Below are positions 23,938 to 35,232 of a stretch of 64,000 bases of DNA, piece by piece. Every line of letters begins with the position of its first letter. Position 1 is the stretch's first letter. A program made the translations under genes and the position numbers. Origin of the DNA: Panax quinquefolius (lineage: Eukaryota; Streptophyta; Magnoliopsida; Apiales; Araliaceae); assembly GCA_020205615.1 (NCBI GenBank), contig CM035153.1:100709735-100773734 (forward strand). The letters run 5' to 3'. The notes under the pieces were generated by a model. The model saw only the letters and a program-made list of their open reading frames with translations. It was not told where the DNA came from and did no database searches.

Positions 23938-24054
23938 AAAGTTGTAGTCCTTGTGAAGAATTGGCACTCCATCAGCATGTTTTAGACAAATCTAACTCTA
24001 GAGTCTTGAAATAAAATGTTGTCACTTAATATATGAAATTGTTTGATCATACAG
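23938..24054 (-). pseudogene. Short exposed piece of the Tat-like element between two insertions
   Basis: The 117 bp between the Tekay dimer and the solo LTR reads on the minus strand as pol sequence that continues into the RT lead-in at 6398. It includes the right target duplication of the dimer (23938-23942) and the left one of the solo LTR (24050-24054, TACAG). Confidence 0.7.
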
Positions 24055-27000
24055 TGTGACGAACGAGAATTTTGTAATTAATTTTAATATTTATTGAATT
24101 AAATAAATATTTTTCGATGATTTAATTATTATATTAAATAATTAATTGACGCAATTGTGGTAAATTAATTTAATTATATGTGTTACATTTATTAAATTAA
24201 TGTAGAGAGTTTTATTATCAAGTATGTAATTATGTCACTTATTGAATTAAATGAATTATTTAATTAAGCATGATGGTATTCTAATTTATTTATTTATTAA
24301 TTAGAGATTTAATAATTTAATATAATTAATTAATGAGAAAATTAAATATATGACTATGTGAATTTATGAGAAGTTATTATATTTTATTTATATTAAATAA
24401 GATATATGAATTATTATGCAGTGGGTGTGACGTGAATTAAACTATATGATAAAGCTTTATTAAATTAAAGGAGTTTTGAAATCTATTATGCTAGCCAAAC
24501 ATGGCCTTAGTGGGGGTTACTAGCGATTACCCATGATCGGTTAATCGACCATTATTATTGCGTCGATCGAGTTCTTATAATCTGACGTTCTCTTTTCTTT
24601 TCTTTTATTATTCTAAGTCCGGAAGAAGCGAGAGAGGAGAGATTGAGAATTTATCGGAGAAAATTTGTGAGAATTAGAGATATTGTGAGTGTGTAATCAT
24701 CGTAATAATTTTAAAAGGATCATCTTGGATCACCTCTTCCTAATCTATACTCTGGTAATTTCTCCAAACCAAATTCTATTTTTACGTTATTTGAGTTTTA
24801 TGAAAATGGCTTTCATTCATCTTTGTAAAGCCTCTCAGAATTGAGATAGGAGTAATGATTATGGGTTTTGTATGTGTTATGGCACATCACATCGTATTTA
24901 ATTATATATATTTTATAAACCATATCATAAGTTTCATAATCTGATGACTTGCTATTTCAAAATTCTGAGTTTGGGTTTTGGCCATATGACCTTATAGGTG
25001 GTATTTTATGTATTGATCGTATATTATCCCTAAATTTTACACTTGTATGTTGTTATGCATGTTGATACTGAAGAGACCAAAATTTAAATAAACGGATTCG
25101 GTGTTATAACTTGAATCCAGTAGTGACAATTTTCATGTTTTATTTTCAAAACCTTCAAGAACATCAAGAACGGTGAAAGTAAATGTGTTGATTTTGCAAA
25201 TTATGTGTTGTAACTTGTTAAAAATCATGCTAGATGGGTTAAGTAATAATTATATATGTATTACAATGATTGGGTAAGTCTAAATTCGTGTAAAAAAATA
25301 ACTAATTGGAAGTTATGGCCATATTCATGTATAATTTTACGTGTGATTGATTTTGGCCTAATTTGGCTTTGTTATGTTCAATGAATCTGAATCTAGAATC
25401 TATGACTAAATCGCAAATGAGCTGGGTAACTTAGCTTCGTGCAACGTTACTAAACTAAATTATCCATACCTGATCAAAAAATAAATAAATAAATAAATAA
25501 ATAAAATAAAATAAAAATAAATAAATATTTGATAAAAATTATTATTAAAATATTTATAAAATAAATTAAATATTTTAATTGAGATATTTATGAAATAAAA
25601 TAAATATTCGATGAAAATTATTATTGAAATATTTATAAAATAAATTAAATATTTTAATTGAGATATTTATGAAATAAAATAAATATTCGATAAAAATTAT
25701 TATTAAAATATTTATAAAATAAATTAAATATTTTAATTGAGATATTATGGAATAAAATAAATATTCGATAAAAATTATTATTAAAATATTTATAAAATAA
25801 ATTAAATATTTTAATTGAGATATTATGGAATAAAATAAATATTCGATGAAAATTATTATTAAAATATTTATAAAATAAATTAAATATTTTAATTGAGATA
25901 TTATGGAATAAATTAAATATTCGATGGAAATTATTATGAAATAATTTATTCGAGTGTAATAATAGTAAGAGAATGAAAATATTCTAATTTAATTAAGTAA
26001 TTAAATTAGAAGGTAATGATTTGTTAAATAAAGTGGAGTTTATATTAAATAATTAAGTGAAAATGTAACTAATGAATGTCGTGAATACATATGGTATGTG
26101 TGTAGGATTTGTGGTGAGCGAAGTAGTAATCGTTTAGCCTACGCATTGAGGCAAGTTTCCTAACCTACTTGTCATTATTGTTCAAGTTTATTAATTACCT
26201 CGAGTAAATTATCATTATTATTATTCATGTTCAAATGTTATATTAAAGATTGATTATCTTTTCAAAGCATGATTCAGCTTATACAATAATTGTCCTATTG
26301 TATACTTCCCGAGATTATTATTCAATTTGAATATCATTATTATTGAACCTTATTAGACTAGCGAACCCTTATTGATTCGACTAGTCCATAGTTGATAAGC
26401 GTTCTAAATTTCCGAACCTCGATGAATTGTCCAAACCAAACTTCCTTTAGTGCGGACTCGAATGTCAAACCGAGATGAACAACCCTAAAAAGGGATTTAC
26501 TTATGCGTTAAGCGTTAAGATATTGTGCACGATGATGTTATCTAAGGGCGATCCCCCAAGTACGAGTAGAAAGGTCCATAGTCTTATAATCGTTAAAGGT
26601 TTCAAGTATAACCCTTGATAACCTAGGACATAGTTTAAGGTCTTATGACCCTCGTAATTCTTTTGTTTCTTGTTATTCATTCTTGATTCAAAAGTTGAGC
26701 TTTTATTCGGATGTCTTTGATTTACTCGCATGTTATTATCTTTGTTATTTCATTATTATACTTGTGGGCATTAGTGCTCACTCTTGCTAATAATAACATT
26801 GCGATTAAGAACGAAAGAACCCATTTAACCTTCCACTAGTAAAGGCAAGGGAAAAGTTAGCAAGTGTTGAAGACTTGTTATTTTATTTGATGATGTATTT
26901 TGGTTAGACTTAAGTTAATGATGTTGTTTAAGACTTAATTGTTTATGATTCCGTACAGATGTTTAAGGTTAGAGTAACCTGGGATTTTATTTATTATGTA

Positions 27001-27146
27001 GTTGATGTAACCCCATAAGGGGAGATTTATTATTATTTCTATCTATTGCATGATTTGCATTTATTATGGGTAGATAGATAGATGATATTTATATAGTGAA
27101 CACCAAATCCCGTGGAATTGAAGTACCCGAATTTGGGGGTGTCACA
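24055..27146 (+). mobile_element. Solo LTR of a gypsy-type element
   Basis: 3092 bp starting TGTGACGAACG and ending GGGGGTGTCACA. It is flanked by TACAG and TATAG, a 5-bp duplication with one change. It holds no gag or pol. The terminal block resembles those of the other long LTRs here (ACCCGAATTTGGGGG before the end). Solo LTRs arise when recombination between the two LTRs of an element removes the interior. It lies inside the Tat-like element, between its protease and RT regions. Confidence 0.8.
25477..25930. repeat. AAAT microsatellite and about 80-bp tandem repeats in the solo LTR
   Basis: An (AAAT)n stretch at about 25480-25505 leads into about five units of roughly 80 bp. Each contains TTTATAAAATAAATTAAAT and TTTTAATTGAGATATT and ends near AATATTCGATRAAAATTATT. 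Later units are shorter by about two bases in the GATATTTATGAAATA stretch. Confidence 0.8.
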
Positions 27147-27151
27147 TATAG

Positions 27152-27730
27152 AGTGTTAGCATGGCATGACAAAAACAACTGCTAATACTATGCAATAAAA
27201 GTAAGTAGTTATTGCTATCTACAGGGCAGAGGGATTTTCTGCCCTTTTTACCTTTTTTGGCAAATGCAAGGAGTGCTGCTCCAATTGTCGAGGGTCAAGT
27301 CCGGGTAGACAACTATGATGAAGGGGCGGTTATCATCTTCCACCTCTTGAATGATGACCATGACATCTGTATAATCATCATCTGGGATGTCCCTGTTCAT
27401 ACCTTCTGTATGTATCAAGACGCGCATATTTGACAAATGTCTCTTTATATCTTATTTTTGCCTTTGATTCCTCTCCTCAATGTCTGGGTTTGGAATCAGA
27501 ACTTCTTTCCCATTAGCCGGTCTTAGCTTAGGAAACAACATACCCACTACAGATATAGAAATTTTCCTTAGAGACCGTAAAGAATTTGCATATGTAGGTT
27601 TAGGCAACAGCCTTGTAGATGAAGGAATCAATGTATGCTTGTGTGGGTTCCTGTGTCTGGACCCAGAGGAGTAGCCTAGTCCGACCTTCCCTGTCTGGCT
27701 AGGAATTTGAATTGGGCATTTGATTTCTTT
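27152..27730 (-). pseudogene. Degraded Tat-like pol segment between protease and RT
   Basis: The region lies between the solo LTR and the protease tail of the Tat-like element. Minus-strand pieces can be seen, but frames are short and I cannot name a domain. In this lineage the interval is a variable linker. Confidence 0.5.
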
Positions 27731-28497
27731 CTAATTCTTTCCTAACCCTTGTCCTGGTTGGAAACCCAAAGATAGCATCTCTTGATTAGCCAACATTACC
27801 TCAGCGGAAACTCTAGGTTTCAAAGTTGGAGCCCCGATGGGTTGATAGTGAGTGTTGCTCACCTCAAGGGCTTGGAAGCTGACAGGCTCAACTTTTTCAT
27901 TAAAACTGATTAGAGGTATATCACTTTGGATAGGATACTTTGGTTCAGCATTGATAATGACCATCTACTATTGATGATATACTTGAGCTGTTGATGAAGA
28001 GTGGATGGGATGGCTCCCTCCATATAGATCCAAAGTCTTTCCAATAGTAAATTATATCATGTAGTGATTTTGAGCACTTGAAAGGATATATAGAATGTAT
28101 GTGAACCGATTTCCACGGGTAACTCAATCTCTCTGACATCATTTCGTCGAGATCCATCAAAGGCTTTAATGATTGTATGGCTGCTTTGAATCTGGTTGAG
28201 ATTAATCTTCATTCTTTCCAATGTGGTATAGGGGCAGATGTTTAGGGATGATCCTCCATCTATTAGCACTCCTTCGACCACATATCCGGAAGATATCATT
28301 GCTATGTGTAGTGGCTTGCAATGACCGGTACCTTCAGGAGGTATGTCATCATCAATGAAGGAGATCACATTGTTGTTGAAGATGTGATCTACCAGATGAT
28401 GAAACTGTTCTACATCCACTGTCTTTGGTAGGTGGGCTTCTTCCAATATCTTCATTAAGACCCTCTGATGATCTTCTAAAGAAAATACCAATTCCAA
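27731..28497 (-). pseudogene. Protease region of the Tat-like element
   Basis: The minus frame 28497-28057 (146 codons) contains the protease site VLIDGGSSLNICP, followed by IKAFDGSRRNDVREIELPVEIG and a FYISFQVLKIT tail. After a frameshift at about 28060 come LLLERLWIYMEGAIPSTLHQ-type sequence and, in 27964-27731, a glycine-rich end MLSLGFQPGQGLGKN similar to a G-patch-like motif known downstream of the protease in this lineage. The catalytic D-G-S is present in the variant DGGS. Confidence 0.82.
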
Positions 28498-28499
28498 AA

Positions 28500-29126
28500 T
28501 AGATATCTATTGCGATGCTTCTTTCAAGCTTTGCACCACCTTTGCTTCATTATGTCCCATCTTGTGAAGGAATTCTTTGATTTTCTCCTTGGGCACTTTC
28601 CCATTATATCTGATGACTAGCTTCATCACTCGTTGAGGGAGATATAGTGGATTTTTCTTTAGATACCACAGCAGTTGTTTGATGTTGATCCTTCAGCCTC
28701 TCCATAGTTCCATAGGAATTTCTTAAGGCTGATGATAGGATATTATGGCCTGAATGGAAATATGAGTGGTTCTGGTGCAGCCACCTTCAAAGGGTTTTCA
28801 ACTCCTTTGAGCTTGATGGGTTAAATTGTAAGGGGTGTGGCAGCCAAATCTCCCTCAGAGGATATAACTAGTATGATTTCCTTCCATCTTTGTGATCTTG
28901 GAGGAAATATGTTTCCGCTCTCAAGTGATACGGTGTCATTGTCTGCCATTTATAGGTCACCATTGTCAATTATATTTTGGATAAGATGATGGAGTGCCCA
29001 ACATTCTTCAGTGCTATGACCGTGAGAATGGGAGTGGTATTGACAAACTCCAGTAGCATCAAATCTTTTTTAGTGTGGGTTGACTCGAGGTAGCAGTGTT
29101 GTGATATTTCCCTCATTGATCAGCAT
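28500..29126 (-). pseudogene. Degraded gag-protease linker of the Tat-like element
   Basis: Only short minus-strand frames are open. No domain is recognisable, but the position between gag and protease and the similar base composition make it linker sequence of the same polyprotein. Confidence 0.5.
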
Positions 29127-30900
29127 CTACAAAATTTCTTCCATCGGTTGGCCTAAATAGGTAAACTCCCTTTTGTTGGCAAAGTCCCGACGAGCTTGAG
29201 CTTTTGTTTTTCTGTAAAGCTTTTCCTCCAAGGTTTCACTTTCTTGGGTAATTGGTGAAGTTTTTATGATAAAAGAGAGGATACTTGCATGCTCCAGACT
29301 GAACAACTGCCATGTGACTTGGTGTTGATGTATCACCAGTTCTACCAGTTGATTGACTTGTTTGTCAAAAGATTTTAACTCCCGTTTCATCATGAACTAG
29401 AACTCTAAATATTCCCACTTGTCAGAATTATCCTTGCTGGTATGGGAAGAACCACCCACGTATTTGAGGTACTTGGAGCTTTCTCCACTGCCTCTATTGA
29501 TCATGTTAACATCATCTTCCTTGTGTTGAGGGAGAGGGTTATCTTGAACATGTGGTTGTTTGGGTTTGGTCACCACGATCTCACCAATGTCTATTAAATC
29601 CTGGATCTTATGCTTAAGAGCCCAACAATCCTTAGTGTCGTGGCCTGGAGCTCCATAATGGTAAGCACACTTTTTGCTTATATTCAAGTTGTTTCCACTT
29701 GGATTGGCTGGTGGAAGGAGATGAGTGATTTTCTTCTGAGCTGTCATAAGTTTGAAAATGTTTTCGAGTGAGTCTCCTAAGGGTGTGAACACTCTTGAGT
29801 GTCTGACTTCTCCACTCTTTGGCAAGGGAGGGTTTGATGATTGCTCTTGAAAAGGGGAATAGTTTCTCCTTTGAATAGGCAAGTTTTTGATTTCCTTTTT
29901 GCGTTTGCCCTTGTAGCATCAAGGAGACATCCTCTTCTTTCTTCTTATGGACCCTCCGAGGGTTGTTCTCATACCTTCCAGATTGGATATGCTCAGCTAC
30001 GGCTTTTAAAGAGGCGAGGTCTTGAATCTTCTCAGACTTCAATCCCATTTCTACCATTTCTCTGTGCTTAATCATTTCTAAGAATGGTTTTTCTATTCCA
30101 ACTAGGACCCTCTCATAAAATTGAGCTTCTTGAATATCTATGAAGGTCGTCACCATCTCAGTCTCTGTCATGGATGGGATAACTTGAGCAGCCAGACGCC
30201 TCCATCTTTGGGCATACTCTCCGAATGACTCATTGACTTGTTTCTTGACTTTGGTAATTTGATACCTGTCTGGAGCCATCTGAGTTTGAAAGTTGTATTG
30301 ACTGAGGAAAGCATGGGCTAACTCCTCCCAGCTGTGAATTTTGGAGTTATCCAATCTAGTGTACCATGCTCTGGCTTCTCCAGCCAGACTTTTCTGAAAT
30401 AGCAACATTCTCAGCTTTTCATTCTCGGCATAAGATCTGAGCTCTCCAATGAACACTTTTAAGTGGGTGTAAGGATCTCCCAATCCATCATATTTCTCAA
30501 AATTGGGACTTTTGAATTTCTCCAAGTAATAAACCTCGGGGAAGATGCAAAGGTCTGAATAGGAAACACTTCCTTGCGTTCCAATCCCTTTGATGGACCG
30601 AATGGCCTCTTCTATTTGTAAAACCTTCTTCCTAATATCACATGTGTTTTGATCTTCTTTAAGATGGGTGATTTTAGGGGTTTTGTTGGACTTCTCAGTC
30701 TGAGACTCGGATATTGGGACTTCTCTGTCCAGACCCTCGATTCCTCCACGTGTAGAGGGTTCTGTTTGAATGGGTATTTGTGGACCCTGAGTTGATTTGT
30801 ATAGTTCTTTGAGAAGATTAGCTAACTTTGTTATTCGATTCCTCAATCCTTCGAACTCCTCGTGAGAGACGAGAGTAGGATCAGGAGCACTTGTAGCCAT
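29127..30900 (-). pseudogene. gag of the Tat-like element
   Basis: A 422-codon minus frame starts at 30900 (MATSAPDPTLVSHEEFEGLR). It holds an N-terminal helical part, then the capsid domain with FKSPNFEKYDGLGDPYTHLK, FQKSLAGEARAWYTRLD and NFQTQMAPDRYQITKVKK. A frameshift at about 29880 moves to 29882-29397, which carries a zinc knuckle CAYHYGAPGHDTKDCWALK (Cys-X2-His-X4-His-X4-Cys arrangement, as in this lineage). A third frame, 29393-29127, continues towards protease. The start is well supported because the frame opens just after the leader. The N-terminal two thirds are intact. Confidence 0.88.
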
Positions 30901-31666
30901 GTCTGACTGTGGGCTTAGTGCCTTTTCGAACTTTGAACGAGTAACGGGACCAATAATTTCCCTATAAAAAGACTTATGTAGTTTAGTCTGGGAAAACGTG
31001 GAAATTTTATATGCTATGTAATGTGTCAGTTTAGGAGTGTTTTAAGGTTCTCCTGCAAAACGGATGTTAGCTGTTTTAATGACAGGATAGCATGACATGT
31101 CTTGATATAAAAAAAAAGGATGCATATTTACATAATCCTTTATATTTTCCATTACATTGAGATTGACATGGAAATGAAATTATAAGTAATTAAAATTACA
31201 AGTAATTGAAAAAAGGGGAAGGTATGAAAAGTCTTCCCTCTGCATTTGGTTTATTAGAGGCTGGCCTATCTTAGGCTACTCTAGCGGTTTTTCGGCATGA
31301 AGGTCCCCAGATCATCGCAATTTACTCAATGGGAAGTTAATCTGATCTTTCAACTGGAGCGAATTTGGCTGGTGCCTTTCCTTAGCCTTGTGGAATTAGT
31401 CTTCCTACAAGTCCAGTAATCAAACACTGATGGATTAGCTTCCTGGTGGAGGAATCACACAATGTAAATTCACAAACATCGCGTCTCACCGTATGAAAAT
31501 GATGACATGTGCGAAGCACTAATATCATAGGCAGATATGGTGCAAAGCACTAAAGTGCAGTAAATAAAGCATTAGTATATATCCATTCAATGTAAATGCA
31601 GTGTTCACACATAAGCAGATAAAAGTTTTGAAAAGCTTGAATAGCGGCTTAAGCCTTCTTACTAGA
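30901..31666 (-). other. Untranslated leader of the Tat-like element
   Basis: Between gag start and PBS. No ORF is evident on the minus strand. It has a mildly purine-rich block near 31200. Confidence 0.65.
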
Positions 31667-31685
31667 GTCCCCAGCAGAGTCGCCA
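31667..31685 (-). other. Primer binding site of the Tat-like element
   Basis: On the minus strand TGGCGACTCTGCTGGGGAC begins two bases inside the LTR end. It begins with TGG, complementary to the CCA end of a tRNA. I do not assign the tRNA with certainty. Confidence 0.75.
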
Positions 31686-31687
31686 CA

Positions 31688-32082
31688 TGTCGACGTCGGG
31701 ATTTTTATTTGTCCCTTTCTGTTTTTGTCTTTTGGTGTTCTCATTTTAGGTGAGTTTTGTTTGAAAAAACAAGTTTGAAAAGGTCTGACATGTATATGTC
31801 GACAATTTGACTATTTTGAGAGTCGCCAGTTGGTTATTTTTAAATTTTTGCACCAACTCAATCGAGAAAAGGTTTGCACAAAGACCTAGTAATGTGACAC
31901 TGTTTAACTGGTCTAGGAAACTGAAATTCTTTAGGTTCCGGGGGATTGATTAAGCAAAGGGAAGGTGTTAGGCAGTCCCCGACTTCCGTGATAACATGGT
32001 TACCGCCACTTTTCATTAAACTTTTATTTATGAATGTGTGTGTGAGTTAGGTCTATGTGCAGTTGTTTTGAAGTAGTGTTAT
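31688..32082 (-). repeat. Partial 5' LTR of the Tat-like element
   Basis: The minus strand ends CCCGACGTCGACA next to the PBS. The 395 bp seen here include TTAGGCAGTCCCCGACTTCCGTG (inverse sense), a wording common at LTR ends of this lineage. It is cut at 32082 by the reverse LTR, and the remainder is not in the window. Confidence 0.7.
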
Positions 32083-32246
32083 TGTGACTCCCCCAAAATA
32101 GGTATACATCACCCATCTTGAGTCGCTAGAAAATACACTACTGAAAACTTCATTTATACAACTGTCGTGCAAAATACGACGACATGTATACTGTGAGTTT
32201 AAATATAAATATATATACCAACTCTGACTCATGTCACAATTGCACC

Positions 32247-32615
32247 TTACATAAAGGTACAGTCAATAACTGTTTTAGAAATTAAAATCTTTGGGAAGTG
32301 CTCAAGGAAACATTCGTACATGGGAGGCCATGCGTCTAGGTTATGATAGATATCATATGTCCACAGAATTATCCTTGGTTGACCCAATAGACCCCAAAGA
32401 AAAAAGAGAAGATTACTATCATGTTCTTTCCAATGGTGAGTCTTTTCTTGATATATAAATATCTCCACTGCCTCTAAGTGAAAATTATATTTCAAATAAA
32501 CTCCAAGATCATATAGGTAGTGATCGTAGATATACTCAGCAAGTGGATGTGCATAACCCTGTCTTATGATAACACGAGGTTGTATGTCATTAGACATCTT
32601 GTATGATAGTGGCAA
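32247..32615 (-). CDS. Unrecognised 122-codon ORF embedded in the reverse LTR
   Basis: An uninterrupted minus-strand frame (MPLSYKMSNDIQPRVIIRQG at its start) in the sense of the LTR. It is rich in aromatic residues and has no low-complexity bias, unlike the other chance ORFs in LTRs here. LTRs A to C have no counterpart at the matching place, so about 450 bp (32240-32690) look like extra sequence within this LTR. I do not recognise a domain, signal peptide or membrane segment. It may be a captured gene fragment. The start could be the second Met (seven codons in). Confidence is in the ORF being unusual rather than in its being expressed. Confidence 0.35.
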   Translation of the reverse strand: MPLSYKMSNDIQPRVIIRQGYAHPLAEYIYDHYLYDLGVYLKYNFHLEAVEIFIYQEKTHHWKEHDSNLLFFLWGLLGQPRIILWTYDIYHNLDAWPPMYECFLEHFPKILISKTVIDCTFM

Positions 32616-33239
32616 AACACCCTTCCAAAGTTGGGTTCACCTCACCCTATTCGGTTCACCAAAATTAAATATCAAATGGCGTATACAATACGACACACTT
32701 ATCTAAAGTTCTCAATAAAATTGTTTCCATACTATTTAGGGAGAACCTCAATAGCTATAGGCAATTCTATTCCCTCATATCCCCGCTTCGAGTAAAGCTA
32801 CACTCTTATTACTTGAAAGGAATTGTGAAGCAAAAGGGTGAGCACAACTAGCTCAGTAAAGAATATCATGACTAAAGATAATTAAATTATCAATAGCCTT
32901 CATCAGTAATAAATCAAAGATTTAAAACATATGGTAGATGATAAAACTTTTCAACCAAAGTTGCAGCGGAACGAGCAATCCATTAGAAGAGTCAAATAGA
33001 CCATAATGTCAATTATCTTCTCTATGTTAAAAGTCCACCAACAATATTTTATCCCTGTAACATCAATCAACAGTTCTTGTCCACAATCATTTGAATAACT
33101 CATAATCATATTTGTGGTTCCAAATTCCTTTTCTCATCCAGGACGAAGATAATTTTCATCACATGTCTTTACCTGAAACATCAAAGATCATAGTTATACC
33201 AAATCACAGTGCCTGTTCATAATCATACTAATAAATTCA

Positions 33240-33610
33240 TCTCTGCACTATGGGCCAAAGATATTCATTAACAACTATCTTTGCACTACATGCCAAAGAT
33301 ATTCAACAACAGGTCATCTTTGCACTACGAGCCAAAGATATTCATCAATAATTCATCTTTGCACTACAGGCCAAAGATATTAATATCTCAAAGAAATACA
33401 TAATCATTTTAGAATTTATATAAACAATAATTATAACCATGTTGATCAATTCACCTTTGCACTTAAGCTAAAAATATTCAATTGTAAATTCAATGGTTAT
33501 GATCATACCAGTCAACAATTCATCTTTGCACTACTGGCCAAAGAGAACCCATACACGATCACACCAATAATCTACTCATTTTTACACTTAAGTCAAAGAG
33601 AAATTTCATC
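33240..33610 (-). repeat. Hairpin repeat array in the reverse LTR
   Basis: About five to six units with ATCTTTGCACTAC..GCCAAAGAT, the inverse of the repeats in LTRs A to C. ATCTTTG and CAAAGAT form a 7-bp stem with a loop of about 10 nt. Units are spaced about 45-65 bp, less regular than in the Tekay LTRs, and the last ones are decayed. Confidence 0.75.
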
Positions 33611-34479
33611 ACCGGGATTATAAAAATGTTATATATGATAATAAAAATAATATGATCAACAACTGCATTTAATTTCAAGAGTAAGATTCATAAATCAATA
33701 ATTTCATAACACCTAAATCCAAATGTTATAAATCACTTAATAATCTCATAATCTAATATTATTAATATTACCACAATATTTTAATCATTTCTTAAACTTA
33801 TAAACAATTTATTTTAATTGTTTACACCTTACTAATTAATGCATTTAATCATCCTAAAATGCCAAACTCATAAAATTTCATCACCAATAACCAAAACCCT
33901 CATCAAAAATCTGCATATATATACCTTATATATGATTTCCAAGCCATAAAATTCTATTTTCCAATTTTGTTACTTCACATAACATATTTAATTCATTTAC
34001 TCATAACTAGTTCATTTTCATGAAAAATACCAAATCAGTCCCAAAAATATTTCTTTTCTGAGATTTAGTAGAATATAGTCTCATATTAAACATATATTTT
34101 TCTCGAAATTTTAAAAATTAATTTACTATTTTTCATATGGCCAAAACTGCCGAATATTTAGACATTTTTTATAAATCGTACTTTTGTCCAAAAATTCAAA
34201 TTTACGGTATACTATCACATTATATATATATACTCCCAATAAAAATTTCACCAATTTTGGAGTTAACCACAAGGAGTTATAAAGGTTTACTTTTAAAATA
34301 GTCTTTTCCCATAAAATTCATAACTCTTAATCTATACCTCCAAAAATCGCCATTTTTGGACACAATATAGAAAACTCATCAAATTATCATTTCAAATTTT
34401 TCCAAAATTTTTGAGGGTCAGAAAAATCACGAAACTACAAATGGATTTTCGCCCGCCATGCGGTAATCCACGTAGACAG

Positions 34480-34830
34480 ATCATTTCAACAGAATAATAA
34501 AGAATGGAATCAAATTAAATGCGAAACCGCATTGCATGTGATATTCCAATGAATAATAAAGAATGGAACTGTGTCATGCGTAAACCGCATGCATGTGATA
34601 TTTCAACATAATAATAAAGAATGGAACCAATCAAATGCGTAATCCGCATGCATGTGATATTCCAATGAATAATAAAGAATAGAATAATGTAAGAATTTCA
34701 CCATGTATGCGGTATTTAGATAGACAAGTTATTCCAACATAATAATAAAGAATGGAATAACGAAGAATTTCACCATGTATACTGTGAGTCCGTGATCTGA
34801 GTTATTCCAACAGAATAATAAGGAATGGAA
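34480..34830. repeat. About 58-bp tandem repeats with ATGCG/CGCAT hairpins
   Basis: AATAATAAAGAATGGAA (or AGAATAGAA) recurs at about 34494, 34552, 34611, 34669, 34740 and 34814. The first four units are 58-59 bp long and the last two 71-74 bp. The first units also carry AATGCGAAACCGCATT or ATGCGTAAACCGCAT, short perfect inverted repeats. The later units have lost this part. Confidence 0.78.
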
Positions 34831-35041
34831 TAACAATAGCTCTCTTCATGAATACGAAAGAAATAATACCCCTTACCTTAGAAAGAAGAGAATTCCGACT
34901 GGTAGGGCGAGGATATTCTTGAAGAAAACTTATACTGTTTTCTACGCTCAAAGCTTCTTAAAATTCTAAAGAAATATGCTCAAGATTATAGAAGAAGAAC
35001 TCTCTGAATTTCTGGTGTGTTTTCAATTCTAACTAAGCATC

Positions 35042-35050
35042 CTATTTATA
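35042..35050 (-). promoter_or_regulatory. TATA box of the reverse LTR
   Basis: TATAAATAG on the minus strand, in the same context (TATAAATAGGATGCTTAGTT) as the other LTRs. Confidence 0.65.
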
Positions 35051-35232
35051 GGAGAATGGAAAGGATACTATGCAATAAAATATAATATATTCTATTTATA
35101 AAATATATTTATATATTTTAAAATCTAATAAAACAAATAACTTTATAAAAGTATTCTGTTTTATATAAAAAGATTTTACTATGCAAACACTATGCTGGCA
35201 CTATGCAAATACTATGCATAATAAAATATAGG

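Larger units (their letters stand above)
1..32082 (-). mobile_element. Tat/Ogre-like Ty3/gypsy retrotransposon, interrupted and decayed
   Basis: On the minus strand the order is PBS (31667-31685), gag, protease, RT, RNase H, integrase, the order of Ty3/gypsy elements. Integrase lies downstream of RT, which excludes Ty1/copia. The gag zinc knuckle block, the RT lead-in and the integrase tail look like the plant Tat/Ogre/Retand group. An antisense ORF lies beyond the integrase, as known in several Tat-lineage elements. Two insertions (6404-23937 and 24055-27146) split the pol region, and the 5' LTR is cut at 32082 by another LTR. The left end lies outside the window. Every protein domain carries stops or frameshifts, so it is an old, dead copy. 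Confidence 0.82.
32083..35232 (-). mobile_element. Reverse-oriented LTR related to the Tekay LTRs, split by the MULE
   Basis: Reading the minus strand, it ends GATGTATACCTATTTTGGGGG then AGTCACA at 32083, nearly the same terminal block as LTRs A to C. It also shares the hairpin repeats (33240-33550) and the TATA context CCTATAAATAGGATGCTTAG (35032-35051). The promoter-distal part is a different subfamily, with its own tandem repeats (34480-34830). The right boundary near 35232 is inferred from the change to MULE-type sequence. No target duplication could be found. No internal region follows, so it is a solo or fragmentary LTR. Confidence 0.75.

Noticed and set aside
31667..31685. tRNA gene fragment
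   Set aside because: Only the 18-19 nt complementary to a tRNA 3' end is present, directly beside an LTR end, so it is a primer binding site.
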